Shown piece after piece: positions 39,137-48,507 of a stretch of DNA of 64,000 nucleotides. Below the pieces are notes generated by a model. The model searched no databases. It worked only from the letters and a program-made list of their open reading frames with translations, and was not told the DNA's origin. The stretch's first letter is position 1. Every line of letters begins with the position of its first letter. This stretch comes from Defluviimonas aquaemixtae (lineage in GTDB: Bacteria > Pseudomonadota > Alphaproteobacteria > Rhodobacterales > Rhodobacteraceae), in contig NZ_OMOQ01000001.1 in NCBI RefSeq assembly GCF_900302475.1, positions 434,001 through 498,000 of the forward strand, in the 5' to 3' direction. The translations under genes were made by a program, and so were the position numbers.

Positions 39137-40056
39137 CGGCACCGATCTACGAACGCGTCGCCCTCATCGGGCTTGGCCTCATCGCCTCTTCGATGGGCCA
39201 TGCCATGAAGAAATGGGGGCTTGCCACGACAGTCACCGGCCACGCGAAGACCGAGTTAACCCGCACTTCCGCGCTGGAACTTGGTTTCTGCGACGAAGTC
39301 TTCGCGAGCGCCGCCGAAGCGGTCCGCGATGCCGACCTCGTGGTCCTCGCCGTGCCCGTCGGAGCGATGGAAGGTGTCGCCACCGAGATCGGCCCGCATC
39401 TGAAACCTGGCGCAACCGTCACCGATGTCGGCTCGGTCAAGCAGGCGGTGATCGAGGCGGTCGCCCCCAACATCCCCGAAGGGGTCCACTTTATCCCCGG
39501 CCACCCGCTCGCGGGAACGGAGCATTCGGGTCCACGTTCAGGTTTCGCCACGCTTTTTCGCAACCGCTTCTGCCTGCTCATCCCGAACGGCGCCGCGCCC
39601 GAAGCCATCGCGCGCCTGCGCGACTACTGGGAGGGGATGGGCGCTAATGTCGAGGAGATGGACGCGGCCCACCACGATATCGTCCTTGCCGTCACCAGCC
39701 ACACACCGCACCTCATCGCCTACACGATGGTGGGTGTGGCCGATCATCTGCGCCGCGTGACGGAAAGCGAGATCATCAAGTACTCCGCTGCCGGTTTCCG
39801 CGACTTCACGCGGATTGCCGCGTCGGACCCGACGATGTGGCGCGACGTGTTCCTCACGAACAAGGAGGCGACGCTCGACATCCTCGGCCGCTTCACCGAA
39901 GAGCTCTTCGCGCTGCAGCGTGCGATCCGCATGGGTGACGGGGATGAGCTCTTCGACTACTTCACCCGAACCCGAGCGATCCGCCGAAGCATCATCGAGG
40001 CAGGGCAGGATACGGCGGCACCAGATTTCGGTCGCGCTAAGGTGGACGGCGCATGA
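39133..40056 (+). CDS. tyrC: Prephenate/arogenate dehydrogenase family protein
   Basis: Oxidative decarboxylation of prephenate or arogenate in tyrosine synthesis. 307 residues. An N-terminal Rossmann fold ([21 protein letters not shown], GxGxxxS type), [30 protein letters not shown] as the TyrA core, and helical dimer segments ([11 protein letters not shown] [14 protein letters not shown]) are present. There is no chorismate mutase or ACT domain. It overlaps hisC upstream and the extensin-like gene downstream by 4 bases each. The substrate preference cannot be read from sequence by eye. Confidence 0.92.
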   Translation: MTAPIYERVALIGLGLIASSMGHAMKKWGLATTVTGHAKTELTRTSALELGFCDEVFASAAEAVRDADLVVLAVPVGAMEGVATEIGPHLKPGATVTDVGSVKQAVIEAVAPNIPEGVHFIPGHPLAGTEHSGPRSGFATLFRNRFCLLIPNGAAPEAIARLRDYWEGMGANVEEMDAAHHDIVLAVTSHTPHLIAYTMVGVADHLRRVTESEIIKYSAAGFRDFTRIAASDPTMWRDVFLTNKEATLDILGRFTEELFALQRAIRMGDGDELFDYFTRTRAIRRSIIEAGQDTAAPDFGRAKVDGA

Positions 40057-40850
40057 GCGCGCGGCGGCCTCTCCGCGTGGCGGCTTTTATCCTCGCCGCG
40101 CTTGGCGTCATGGCGCAGGCGGCGGTGGCCGAAGCGCCCGCCCGCTCACCCCGACCGCTGATCCGACCGGACCTTATGGTCACGGCGCACCGCGTCGAGG
40201 CGACTGCACGCTCAACCGGTCGCGTCGCCATCGCCGCGTCGCTGCGCCCGGCCGAACGGCCCGAGAAGCTGTTCCGCGTCGCGTCCGAAAGACGGCGCGC
40301 GGTGATAGCAGGCAATTCCAAAGGCGGCCGCGTCGCGCTTTGCGGCGATCCCGAGATCGTTGGCAATGCGATCCAGCCGATCCCGGCGAAACTCGATGGC
40401 TGCGGGCTGTCAGACGGCGTCATGGTGATATCGGTCGCCGGTGTTGCGCTCACGACACCTGCCTCGGTCGATTGCCGGACCGCGCGGGCGTTGAAGACGT
40501 GGATCGAGAGTGGCGTGAAACCTGCATTCCACCGAAAGCGCGGCGGTGTTCACGCGCTTCGGGTCGCCGCCAGCTATTCCTGTAGGACGCGCAATAACGT
40601 GAAAGGGGCGAAGGTGTCGGAGCACGGGCGCGGGCGGGCCATCGACATCTCGGCGGTTCTTCTCGGCGACGGCAGCGTCGTCACGGTTGAGAACGGCTGG
40701 GGCTCCAAGAAGCACGGCAAGGCGCTCTCGACAATGCGAAGCGCCGCCTGCGGCCCGTTCAAAACGGTGCTTGGCCCAGGATCGGACCGCTACCACGACG
40801 ATCACTTCCATCTGGACACGGCGCGCAGGCGGGGGGCCTATTGCCGCTGA
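40053..40850 (+). CDS. Extensin-like family protein, exported
   Basis: 265 residues with a signal peptide (PLRVAAFILAALGVMAQAAVAEA). The C-terminal extensin-like domain shows CGLSDGVMV, YSCRTRN, SEHGRGRAIDISAV and DRYHDDHFHLDTARR. The His and Asp in SEHGRGRAID and DHFHLD resemble the zinc site of D-Ala-D-Ala-type peptidases (VanY/M15 fold), so cell-wall hydrolysis is a reasonable inference. It is cotranscribed with hisC and tyrC through a 4-base overlap, although no metabolic link is obvious. Confidence 0.88.
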   Translation: MSARRPLRVAAFILAALGVMAQAAVAEAPARSPRPLIRPDLMVTAHRVEATARSTGRVAIAASLRPAERPEKLFRVASERRRAVIAGNSKGGRVALCGDPEIVGNAIQPIPAKLDGCGLSDGVMVISVAGVALTTPASVDCRTARALKTWIESGVKPAFHRKRGGVHALRVAASYSCRTRNNVKGAKVSEHGRGRAIDISAVLLGDGSVVTVENGWGSKKHGKALSTMRSAACGPFKTVLGPGSDRYHDDHFHLDTARRRGAYCR

Positions 40851-40868
40851 CGGTCGCCTCGCCGAGTG

Positions 40869-41846
40869 CTAGAAGTGCGGCGCCGGGCCGAGCGGGACGG
40901 GTCCGAGGCTCATGAATCCGTTGTGGAAAGTGAGCGGCAGCGAAAGATCGTCCGGCTGACCACTCGTCAGCGCCAGAATTTCAAGCGCCCGCGTCAGTGT
41001 AGGCCGGATTTCGTCGCGGACGAGGCCAAGCCCGATGGCGGCGTCGAGCGCGGCGCGCCAATCACGCACGCTGAGCGCGATCCGACCCTCGGGGGTGCCG
41101 CGGGCGTCGAGTTCGATCTGGCCGGTGCCGCGAAGCTCCAAGGTTCCCCAGTCGAGATCGAGCGCGCGAATGTCCGCACTACGGATCCGGATGCCCCGGC
41201 TCAGGATGTGGCGGTCGAGCGGCTCGTCGAGGCCGAACACGGCATCGAGCCGCAACCGCTCGCCGTTGGCGGGCAGTCCCGCCCCGAGAAGCCGCACAGG
41301 TGCGCCAGTCAACTCAGGCGCGATCAACTCGGCGCCGACCTCGTGCTCCAGATCGCCCTCGCCCCGGCGGATGGCAAGCCGCAGTTCCGTGCCCGACAGG
41401 CCCCAGCCGCGCGGAGAAGTCAGGACGGGCGCCACGCCCACCGTCTGCGCGCGCTCGAGCGGCAGCGCCGGTGATAGCCCGAACACTGCGCTGGCGCTGA
41501 GGTCACGCGTGGCGAGCGTCAGTTCCTCGCGTCCGATCCGCAGGGTCTGTTCCTCGGGCAGGACGGCGATCACGTGATGCGGGCGGTAGGAAAGCGCATG
41601 GATCCTGATCCACGGCGCGCGCCAGCCGAACACACTGTCGCGACCAATCCATTCCGGTTCGGTCACGGTCAGGTCGAAGCGCGCGGGAAAGCCGGTCAGG
41701 CTCAGCTCGCCGTGGCGCGCGAGCCCTTCGAATTCGAGCGCATCAAGCGTGGTTTCGACGCCAGAGCGCAAAGTGCGCGAACCGACAAACCAGTAGCCGC
41801 CGAAGAGAAGGGCGCCGACCGCTACCAGCCAGAGAAGTGCGCGCAT
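40869..41846 (-). CDS. DUF2125 domain membrane-anchored protein
   Basis: 325 residues. The N-terminal segment MRALLWLVAVGALLFGGYWFVG is a signal anchor. The rest is rich in beta strands, with GFPARFDLTVTEPEW, WRAPWIRIHALSYRPHHVIAVLPEEQTL and a C-terminal FHNGFMSLGPVPLGPAP typical of DUF2125, which is frequent in Alphaproteobacteria. It is likely a periplasmic protein held to the inner membrane; lipid handling has been suggested for similar beta-rich proteins but not shown. It faces the extensin gene tail to tail. Confidence 0.88.
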   Translation of the reverse strand: MRALLWLVAVGALLFGGYWFVGSRTLRSGVETTLDALEFEGLARHGELSLTGFPARFDLTVTEPEWIGRDSVFGWRAPWIRIHALSYRPHHVIAVLPEEQTLRIGREELTLATRDLSASAVFGLSPALPLERAQTVGVAPVLTSPRGWGLSGTELRLAIRRGEGDLEHEVGAELIAPELTGAPVRLLGAGLPANGERLRLDAVFGLDEPLDRHILSRGIRIRSADIRALDLDWGTLELRGTGQIELDARGTPEGRIALSVRDWRAALDAAIGLGLVRDEIRPTLTRALEILALTSGQPDDLSLPLTFHNGFMSLGPVPLGPAPHF

Positions 41847-41924
41847 GGGGAGGCCTTTCCTGTTGCCGTGCGATGCTGTTTATAGGGCCGGAGGGTTGGA
41901 AACCAGCGGAAGAGGCGGAATGAG

Positions 41925-42455
41925 ATGTGGGTCTTTGGCTATGGTTCGCTGATGTGGGAGCCGGGCTTCGCTTTCGAGGAGCGAGCGCTCGCGCGGCTGT
42001 CAGGCTGGCACCGGTCATTCTGCATGCGCTCCATCCACCACCGGGGCACGTCCGAAGAGCCGGGTCTCGTTCTGGCACTAGACGCGGCCGAGGGGGCGGC
42101 CTGCAATGGCGTGGCCTTCCGTGTCGCGTCGGAGAGGGCCGACATCATCCTTGAAACACTGCGCGAGCGCGAACTCATTTCCTCGGCCTATCTCGAGACC
42201 GAGCAGTCGCTTGCCCTGACCGACGGGCGCGAAGTCGGTGCGGTCACCTATGTGATCGATCCACATCACGTCCAGTATTGCGGCGACTTGCCGCTCGAGG
42301 AGCAGGCGCAGATCATCGCGACCGCTGTGGGCGGCCGGGGCCCCAACGCAGATTACCTGTGGAACACCGCGAGCCACCTGCACGAACTTGGCATCGCCGA
42401 CCCCGATCTCGACTGGCTCGCCGAGCGCGTTCGGGCGCTGCGCTGCGTGGGCTGA
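41925..42455 (+). CDS. Gamma-glutamylcyclotransferase, ChaC-like
   Basis: 176 residues. WVFGYGSLMWEPGFAF is the ChaC substrate-binding signature, followed by WHRSFCMRSIHHRGTSEEPGLVLAL and LRERELISSAYLE, in which the second Glu is probably the catalytic base. The family opens glutathione to 5-oxoproline and Cys-Gly in the cytoplasm. It diverges from DUF2125 and precedes the stator-like pair by 67 bases. Confidence 0.9.
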   Translation: MWVFGYGSLMWEPGFAFEERALARLSGWHRSFCMRSIHHRGTSEEPGLVLALDAAEGAACNGVAFRVASERADIILETLRERELISSAYLETEQSLALTDGREVGAVTYVIDPHHVQYCGDLPLEEQAQIIATAVGGRGPNADYLWNTASHLHELGIADPDLDWLAERVRALRCVG

Positions 42456-42522
42456 TGGCCGCCCCGTTAGCGCTTGTGAGCCGCCGCCACGCCCCCTATT
42501 GTCCCGATTAAGTAACGACAGG

Positions 42523-43725
42523 ATGGCGATCCCGATGGACAAAGCCATGCGCGAGGCCGAGCCGATCTTCACCCAGCCCGTCCGCCAGGTGACGCTGATG
42601 CTGCTCGTCTTGGCGCTGGTTGGGGCGGGGGCCTATGTCGCCTACGCACCGATCGTCTCGATCTTCATCGCCAATCCCTGGCTGAATGGCGTGATCCTCG
42701 CCGTCTTCCTGCTGGGCGTGCTGACCTGCTTCTTTCAGGTTGGTCAGCTCATGCGATCCGTAAGCTGGATCGAGGGGTTCGCGGCCCATCGTCCGGGCCA
42801 CGAGATGACGATCCCGCCCCGGCTTCTTGCGCCGCTCGCGTCACTTCTCAGGTCGCGCGGACCGCGCGCACAGCAGATATCGTCGTCGTCGGCGCGATCG
42901 ATCCTCGAATCCGTCTCGACCCGTATCGACGAGGCGCGAGACATCACGCGGTACCTCACGAGCCTTTTGATCTTCCTCGGGCTGCTCGGCACGTTCTACG
43001 GGCTCGCCATTACAGTTCCGGCCGTCGTCGACACGATCCGCGCCCTGGCGCCCAGTGACGGCGAAAGCGGCCTTCAGGTGTTCGACAAGCTGATGACGGG
43101 GCTGGAGCGGCAGCTAGGGGGTATGGGCACGGCGTTCTCGTCCTCGCTACTCGGCCTTGCCGGGTCGCTTGTCGTGGGGCTGCTCGAACTCTTTGCCGGG
43201 CATGGTCAGAACCGGTTCTACCGCGAGCTCGAGGAGTGGATGACTTCCTTCACGCGGCTTTCCTTCGCTGGCGGCGAGGGGGAAGGCGCGCTCGATCAGG
43301 ATGCGGTCGCGGGCGTTCTCGACCACATGGCCGAGCAGGTCGAGACGCTTCAGACGATCCTTCAGCGTTCCGAGGCGGGTCGGGCGACGGTGAACGATCG
43401 GCTCGGGGTGCTCGCCGGCGCTGTGGAAGGGCTGACGCGGCGGCTCGAAGCCGATGCGGGGGCCAGCGGAGCGCTCGCGCGCGTCGCGGACGGACAGGAG
43501 CGGATACTGTCCGTGCTGGAAAAGAACGCCAGCGATGTTCCAATCGATGGCGGTGATGCGGAGAGCCGGATGCGACTGCGTTCGATCGACGTTCAGCTTC
43601 TGAAACTTCTGGAAGAGGTCGCGGCCGGGCGGCAGGAAAGCATGGCCGATCTCAGGGGCGATCTGGGTGAGCTGACGCGAGCGGTACGTGCACTTTCGCG
43701 AAGCGATCCGGCGCGGAGGGGCTAG
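42523..43725 (+). CDS. MotA/TolQ/ExbB-like stator subunit with cytoplasmic coiled-coil tail
   Basis: 400 residues with four likely membrane segments, at about 23-48, 53-73, 144-168 and 202-226. The third holds LGLLGTFYGLAIT, the MotA/TolQ/ExbB motif, and SSLLGLAGSLVVG follows in the fourth. The C-terminal part (about 255-390) is predicted to be helical and cytoplasmic (LDHMAEQVETLQTILQ, LLKLLEEVAAGRQESMADL). ATGs at 42523 and 42535 are both possible. The next gene, 3 bases downstream, encodes a MotB-like partner, so together they should form a proton- or ion-driven unit. This is not MotA itself, since flagellar genes are absent, and the tail recalls ZorA of Zorya defence. The function is unknown. 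Confidence 0.82.
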   Translation: MAIPMDKAMREAEPIFTQPVRQVTLMLLVLALVGAGAYVAYAPIVSIFIANPWLNGVILAVFLLGVLTCFFQVGQLMRSVSWIEGFAAHRPGHEMTIPPRLLAPLASLLRSRGPRAQQISSSSARSILESVSTRIDEARDITRYLTSLLIFLGLLGTFYGLAITVPAVVDTIRALAPSDGESGLQVFDKLMTGLERQLGGMGTAFSSSLLGLAGSLVVGLLELFAGHGQNRFYRELEEWMTSFTRLSFAGGEGEGALDQDAVAGVLDHMAEQVETLQTILQRSEAGRATVNDRLGVLAGAVEGLTRRLEADAGASGALARVADGQERILSVLEKNASDVPIDGGDAESRMRLRSIDVQLLKLLEEVAAGRQESMADLRGDLGELTRAVRALSRSDPARRG

Positions 43726-43728
43726 TCG

Positions 43729-45510
43729 ATGGCGCTTTCGTCGGGCAGGGGTGCGGGACGGTTTTCCAGCAATATCTGGCCGGGTTTCGTCGATGCGATG
43801 ACGGCCCTTCTGATGGTGCTGACGTTCGTGCTGACGATCTTCATGATCGTCCAGTTCACCTTGCGAGAGACGATCGATACCCAGGACGACGAGCTTGCCG
43901 CTCTGGCGGACCAGGTCGCGGGGCTTGCCGATGCGCTTGGGCTTGAACGCGCGCGGTCGGCCGAACTCGGCGCCGAAGTGACCGGACTCGGTGAGAGACT
44001 GGCGGCGGCTCGATCCGAGGCGGATCGTCAATCGGCGCTGATCACCACGCTGACCTCGCGGCTCGAGGGCGAAAGCGAGCGGGCCGAGGCAGCCGAGGCG
44101 CGGATCACCGAGTTCGAGGCGCAGGTCGCGTCCTTGCTGGCCGAACGCGACGCTGCCCGCGGGGAGGCGGCGTCGCTCAGCCAGGAAAGAGAGGAACTGC
44201 TGTCGGCGCAGGAGGCGCTCAATCTCGCCGTCGCGCAAGCGCGCGAGGAAATCGATGCGCAGGAAGAAGCTGCCCGATTGGCCGCGGCCCGGCGCGAAGC
44301 GCTTCAGGCGCTGATCGCCGATCTCAGGGCGCGCGGAGAGGCAGCGGCGGCAGCGCTTTCCGAGACGACCGACGCGCTTTCAGAGGCCGAGGCCGCGCGG
44401 CTGGCCGAAGCGGCCGCGGCGCAGGCGCTGCGCGAGCGGCTCAAGGGCGCCGAGGACGAGTTGACTGCGATGACGCTTGCGCTGGAGGACAAACGACGCG
44501 AAGCGGAAGAGACGCTGACGCTGCTCGCCGCGGCGCGCACCGCCAGCCAGGATCTGGACAGCCGGCTCGCCGCCGCGCTACTTGCGCAATCGGCGACTGA
44601 GGCGGAACTGGAAGCTGCCCGCGCGGCGGTAGAGAAGGCCGAGGCCAACGCGGCCGACCGGGACCGCCTGACGCAGGAACTGGCCACCGCGCTGGCCGCG
44701 CGCCGCGCCGCCGAGAGCGAGGTCGAGACGCGTCTTTCCGAAGCCGAGCGGCAAGAGGCGCTCCTGGCAGCTGCCAACGCCGCGCTGTCGCAGGAAAAAG
44801 CCGCATCCGCGGAGGCGGCGCGCAAGGTGGCGCTCCTGAACGAACAGGTCCTGGCGCTGCGCAGCCAGCTCGGTTCTCTGCAGGAACTGCTCGACGCGTC
44901 CGAGACGCGCGACGCGGACGCGAAGGTTCAGATCGAGGCGCTGGGAAGCCGGCTGAACTCGGCTCTTGCCCAGGTCGCCGCCGAGCAGCGCCGCCGGGCC
45001 GAACTTGAGGAGGCGGAACGGCGGCGGCTCGAAGAAGAGGCCAAGGAGCTTTCCCGCTACCGGTCGGAGTTCTTCGCCCGCCTTTCTGAGGTCCTTGCGG
45101 GGCGGGAGGGTGTGCGCGTCGTGGGCGACCGCTTCGTATTTTCCTCCGAGGTGCTGTTCCAGCCTGCCTCGGCCGAACTCTTGCCCGAGGGTCGCAGCCA
45201 GATCGCCGGTGTCGTGGCGACGCTTCAGGAAGTTGCGGCCGCCATCCCGCCGGAGGTCGACTGGATCATCCGCGTCGACGGCCATACCGATACGGTGCCG
45301 CTGTTCGGTTCCGGCCGCTTCCGCGACAACTGGGAGCTCAGCCAGGGACGCGCCCTGTCGGTAGTGCGCTACATGCAGGACGAGTTGGGCTTCCCGCCCG
45401 AACGCCTCGCCGCGACGGGGTTTGGTGAGTATCACCCGGTGGTGGAAGGCAGCAGCCCCGAGGCTCTGGCGCAGAACCGCCGGATCGAACTGAAGCTGAC
45501 CGAGCGTTGA
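43729..45510 (+). CDS. MotB/OmpA-like stator subunit with very long coiled coil
   Basis: 593 residues. A single membrane segment (about 16-43) carries FVDAMTALLMVLTFVL, in which D22 aligns with the proton-binding Asp of MotB (ADFMTAMM). An Ala/Glu/Arg-rich coiled coil runs from about 45 to 440. The OmpA-type peptidoglycan-binding domain (about 455-590) shows VDGHTDTVPLFGSGRFRDNWELSQGRALSVVRYM and GFGEYHPVVEG. It therefore spans from the inner membrane to the cell wall, with a periplasmic arm several times longer than in MotB. It is cotranscribed with the MotA-like gene. It resembles the stator half of Zorya systems, but no nuclease or helicase genes accompany it here. Confidence 0.85.
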   Translation: MALSSGRGAGRFSSNIWPGFVDAMTALLMVLTFVLTIFMIVQFTLRETIDTQDDELAALADQVAGLADALGLERARSAELGAEVTGLGERLAAARSEADRQSALITTLTSRLEGESERAEAAEARITEFEAQVASLLAERDAARGEAASLSQEREELLSAQEALNLAVAQAREEIDAQEEAARLAAARREALQALIADLRARGEAAAAALSETTDALSEAEAARLAEAAAAQALRERLKGAEDELTAMTLALEDKRREAEETLTLLAAARTASQDLDSRLAAALLAQSATEAELEAARAAVEKAEANAADRDRLTQELATALAARRAAESEVETRLSEAERQEALLAAANAALSQEKAASAEAARKVALLNEQVLALRSQLGSLQELLDASETRDADAKVQIEALGSRLNSALAQVAAEQRRRAELEEAERRRLEEEAKELSRYRSEFFARLSEVLAGREGVRVVGDRFVFSSEVLFQPASAELLPEGRSQIAGVVATLQEVAAAIPPEVDWIIRVDGHTDTVPLFGSGRFRDNWELSQGRALSVVRYMQDELGFPPERLAATGFGEYHPVVEGSSPEALAQNRRIELKLTER

Positions 45511-45543
45511 GCGCGGAACCGAAACACTGGCGGTGTCGCGGCG

Positions 45544-45921
45544 ATGGATGACCTCATGAGAGAGATCCTTGCGTGCGAGCGGCACGTCTGGGATGCGCTC
45601 GTTGCAGGCGATGCCACAGCCGATGATGCCGCGCTCCATGACGGATTTCTCGGCGTCTATCCGGACGGATTCTCCGACAAGGCGGGTCATGTCGCGCAGC
45701 TCGCCGACGGGCCGAAAGTGCGTAGCTACGAACTGACCGACTTGCGGCTGATGCGCTTTGGCGACGAACATGTCCTTCTCGCCTACCACGCGCGATTCAC
45801 CCGTACGTTGTCGCATGAGCGGGAGGAGATGTTCGTAAGCTCCGTCTGGCGACGGGTCCCCGACGGCTGGATCAACCTATTCAGCCAAGACACGCCCGCG
45901 ACGGGCATGCAAGTTCCCTGA
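45544..45921 (+). CDS. NTF2-like / DUF4440 family protein
   Basis: 125 residues with the cone-shaped NTF2 pattern: MREILACERHVWDALVAGD, FLGVYPDGFSDKAGHVAQL, YELTDLRLMRFGDEHVLLAYHARF and FVSSVWRRVPDGWINLFSQDTP. Such proteins range from steroid-isomerase-like enzymes to ligand binders; no active-site residues decide between them. It lies 33 bases after the stator-like operon and may be its third gene, or independent. Confidence 0.82.
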   Translation: MDDLMREILACERHVWDALVAGDATADDAALHDGFLGVYPDGFSDKAGHVAQLADGPKVRSYELTDLRLMRFGDEHVLLAYHARFTRTLSHEREEMFVSSVWRRVPDGWINLFSQDTPATGMQVP

Positions 45922-45939
45922 AATGGATGCAAACGCCAA

Positions 45940-45961
45940 GCGGCGCCCCTTTGGGCGCCGC
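45940..45961. terminator. Hairpin terminator between NTF2-like gene and clpA
   Basis: GCGGCGCCC (45940-45948) and GGGCGCCGC (45953-45961) form a perfect 9-bp stem with loop CTTT. It lies between two converging genes and can serve both; on the clpA side a short T-containing stretch follows. Confidence 0.7.
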
Positions 45962-45981
45962 CTACGTTCAAGTCGCGATAC

Positions 45982-48306
45982 TCAGTCGGCCGTCAAGAGG
46001 GGCGGTTTCGACCCGCCAGCGATCCGCGGTTTCTGCGGCTCCTCAATCTTTAGAACGAGTGCGTCGTCCTTGACCTTGACATGCACGACACCGCCTTTGG
46101 TGAGCCGGCCGAAGAGCAGCTCTTCCGCAAGCGGCTTTTTGATATGCTCCTGGATCACGCGGGCGAGCGGCCGGGCGCCCATCCTGTCGTCATAACCTTT
46201 CTCGGCGAGCCAGTCGCCGGCCTCGGGGCTGAGTTCGATATGGACGTTGCGGTCGATGAGCTGTGCTTCGAGCTGAAGGACAAACTTGTCCACGACCTGC
46301 AGGATCACCTCGCGCGATAGCGGTGCGAAGGAGATGACCGCATCCAGTCGATTGCGGAATTCCGGCGTGAATGTCCGCTCGATCGCGGCAGTGTCCTCGC
46401 CCTCGCGGCGCGCCCGGCCGAAGCCGATCGCGGACTTTGCGAGTTCCGACGCGCCTGCGTTCGACGTCATGATCAAGATGACGTTGCGGAAATCGACCTG
46501 GCGACCGTTGTGGTCGGTGAGCTTGCCGTGATCCATGACCTGCAACAGGATGTTGTAGACATCGGGGTGCGCCTTCTCGATCTCGTCAAGAAGCAGAACG
46601 CAATGTGGGTGCTGGTCGACGCCATCGGTCAAAAGCCCGCCCTGGTCGAAGCCGACATAGCCCGGAGGCGCGCCGATCAGGCGGCTGACCGCGTGCTTCT
46701 CCATGTATTCCGACATGTCGAAACGCAGCAGTTCCACGCCGAGTGAGTCGGCAAGTTGCTTCGCAACCTCGGTCTTGCCGACGCCCGTGGGCCCGGCGAA
46801 CAGGTAGTTTCCGATGGGTTTTTCGGGTTCGCGCAGCCCGGCGCGCGCAAGCTTGATGGCCGAGGAAAGGGCCACGATCGCCTTTTCCTGACCGAAGACC
46901 ACGCGCTTGAGCGTCTTCTCGAGATCCTTCAGCACTTCGGCATCGTCCTTCGAGACGTTCTTCGGCGGGATGCGGGCAATCTTGGCCACGACGGTCTCGA
47001 TTTCCTTCGGTCCGATCGTCTTGCGGCGCTTCGATTCCGCCACGAGATGCTGGGCCGCGCCGGCCTCGTCGATCACGTCAATCGCCTTGTCGGGCAGCTT
47101 CCGGTCATGGATGTAGCGCGCCGACAGCTCGACGGCGGTCTTGATCGCGTCCTGCGTGTAACGCAAGTCGTGGTGCTTTTCGAAGTACGGCTTCAGCCCC
47201 ATGAGGATCTTGATCGTGTCGTCGACCGTCGGTTCGTTCACGTCGATCTTCTGAAACCGGCGGCTGAGCGCGCGGTCTTTCTCGAAATGCTGGCGAAATT
47301 CCTTGTAGGTCGTGGAGCCCATGCAGCGCAGTCTGCCGCCCTGCAGTGCTGGTTTCAGGAGATTGGAGGCGTCCATCGCGCCGCCCGAAGTTGCGCCGGC
47401 GCCGATCACCGTATGGATCTCGTCGATGAAGAGGATCGCGTCCGGGTGATCCTCGAGCTCCTTCACGACGGCCTTCAGCCGTTCTTCGAAATCGCCACGA
47501 TAGCGTGTGCCCGCCAGAAGCGCGCCCATGTCGAGCGAATAGATCGTGGCGGTCTTAAGCACGTCGGGCGTCTCGCCGCGCGTGATCTTCAGCGCCAGCC
47601 CCTCGGCGATGGCGGTTTTGCCGACACCGGGATCGCCCACGAGAAGCGGGTTGTTCTTCCGCCTGCGGCAGAGCACTTGGATGCAGCGCTCGATTTCGGA
47701 CTCGCGCCCGATCAGCGGATCCACGTCTCCGCGCTGCGATTTGGCGTTCAGGTCGACGCAGTATTTTGCGAGCGCGGATTCCTTGGCGTCGGCGTCGCTC
47801 TGAGCCGCCGCGCTCTCTTCCTGCTCCTGCGCGCCGGTGACGGGGCGGGCTTCTCCGAAGGACGGGTCTTTGGCGACGCCATGGGCGATAAAATTGACCG
47901 CGTCATACCGCGTCATGTCTTGCTCTTGGAGGAAGTAGGCCGCGTTCGATTCCCGTTCTGCGAAGATCGCGACGAGCACGTTGGCGCCCGTGACCTCGGT
48001 CCTGCCGGATGATTGCACATGGATCGCTGCGCGTTGGATGACGCGCTGGAATGCGGCGGTCGGAACGGCTTCCGATCCGTCGACGTCCGTCACCAGCGTC
48101 GACAGGTCGTCGTCGACGAACTCGACGAGCGTCTTGCGCAGTTCCTCGATATCGACGGAGCAGGCGCGCATCACTTTCGCCGCGTCCGGTTCATCGATGA
48201 GGGCGAGAAGCAGGTGCTCAAGCGTCGCAAGCTCGTGGCGGCGCGCATTGGCAAGCGCCAGCGCCGAGTGGATTGCCTGTTCCAGCGTGTTCGAGAATGA
48301 CGGCAC
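45982..48306 (-). CDS. clpA: ATP-dependent Clp protease ATP-binding subunit ClpA
   Basis: AAA+ unfoldase that feeds ClpP. 774 residues from GTG at 48306 (VPSFSNTLEQAIHSAL), with AAGGAG 7 bases upstream. The N-terminal Clp repeat domain (about 1-150) is followed by D1 with Walker A GDPGVGKT and arginine finger region ALSRRFQKI, then D2 with GPTGVGKT and DEIEKAHPDVYN. The IGL-type loop for ClpP docking is seen as AIGFGRARREGED, where an exact IGL tripeptide is replaced by IGF. No clpS gene lies directly upstream. The longer ATG frame at 48354 lacks a ribosome site. Confidence 0.95.
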   Translation of the reverse strand: MPSFSNTLEQAIHSALALANARRHELATLEHLLLALIDEPDAAKVMRACSVDIEELRKTLVEFVDDDLSTLVTDVDGSEAVPTAAFQRVIQRAAIHVQSSGRTEVTGANVLVAIFAERESNAAYFLQEQDMTRYDAVNFIAHGVAKDPSFGEARPVTGAQEQEESAAAQSDADAKESALAKYCVDLNAKSQRGDVDPLIGRESEIERCIQVLCRRRKNNPLLVGDPGVGKTAIAEGLALKITRGETPDVLKTATIYSLDMGALLAGTRYRGDFEERLKAVVKELEDHPDAILFIDEIHTVIGAGATSGGAMDASNLLKPALQGGRLRCMGSTTYKEFRQHFEKDRALSRRFQKIDVNEPTVDDTIKILMGLKPYFEKHHDLRYTQDAIKTAVELSARYIHDRKLPDKAIDVIDEAGAAQHLVAESKRRKTIGPKEIETVVAKIARIPPKNVSKDDAEVLKDLEKTLKRVVFGQEKAIVALSSAIKLARAGLREPEKPIGNYLFAGPTGVGKTEVAKQLADSLGVELLRFDMSEYMEKHAVSRLIGAPPGYVGFDQGGLLTDGVDQHPHCVLLLDEIEKAHPDVYNILLQVMDHGKLTDHNGRQVDFRNVILIMTSNAGASELAKSAIGFGRARREGEDTAAIERTFTPEFRNRLDAVISFAPLSREVILQVVDKFVLQLEAQLIDRNVHIELSPEAGDWLAEKGYDDRMGARPLARVIQEHIKKPLAEELLFGRLTKGGVVHVKVKDDALVLKIEEPQKPRIAGGSKPPLLTAD

Positions 48307-48507
48307 GTTCGTGCTCCTTTCCTTCCGGCAGCTCAGGCCATGGCCCGCATCCACATTCGCCTCATACTATTAAAGTTCGGTGGAATTCCGGCAGCTTCAA
48401 GTGTTTTCTCGCCGAATACGGTGTTTGCGAGGCAATGGACACGAAATGTGATCGGAATGCGTCCGTTCGTGACCCGATTGTCAGATTTCCGACAGTAAAC
48501 GTGATTG

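Noticed and set aside
44304..44825. Ser/Ala-rich minus-strand frame in the coiled-coil gene
   Set aside because: Produced by the Ala/Glu repeats of the coiled coil read backwards.
42523..45921. A complete Zorya defence system
   Set aside because: Only the stator-like pair is present. No ZorC, ZorD helicase or ZorE nuclease is encoded on either side; the next genes are NTF2-like and clpA.
46756..48012. 418-codon plus-strand frame inside clpA
   Set aside because: Antisense shadow of clpA; no domain features.
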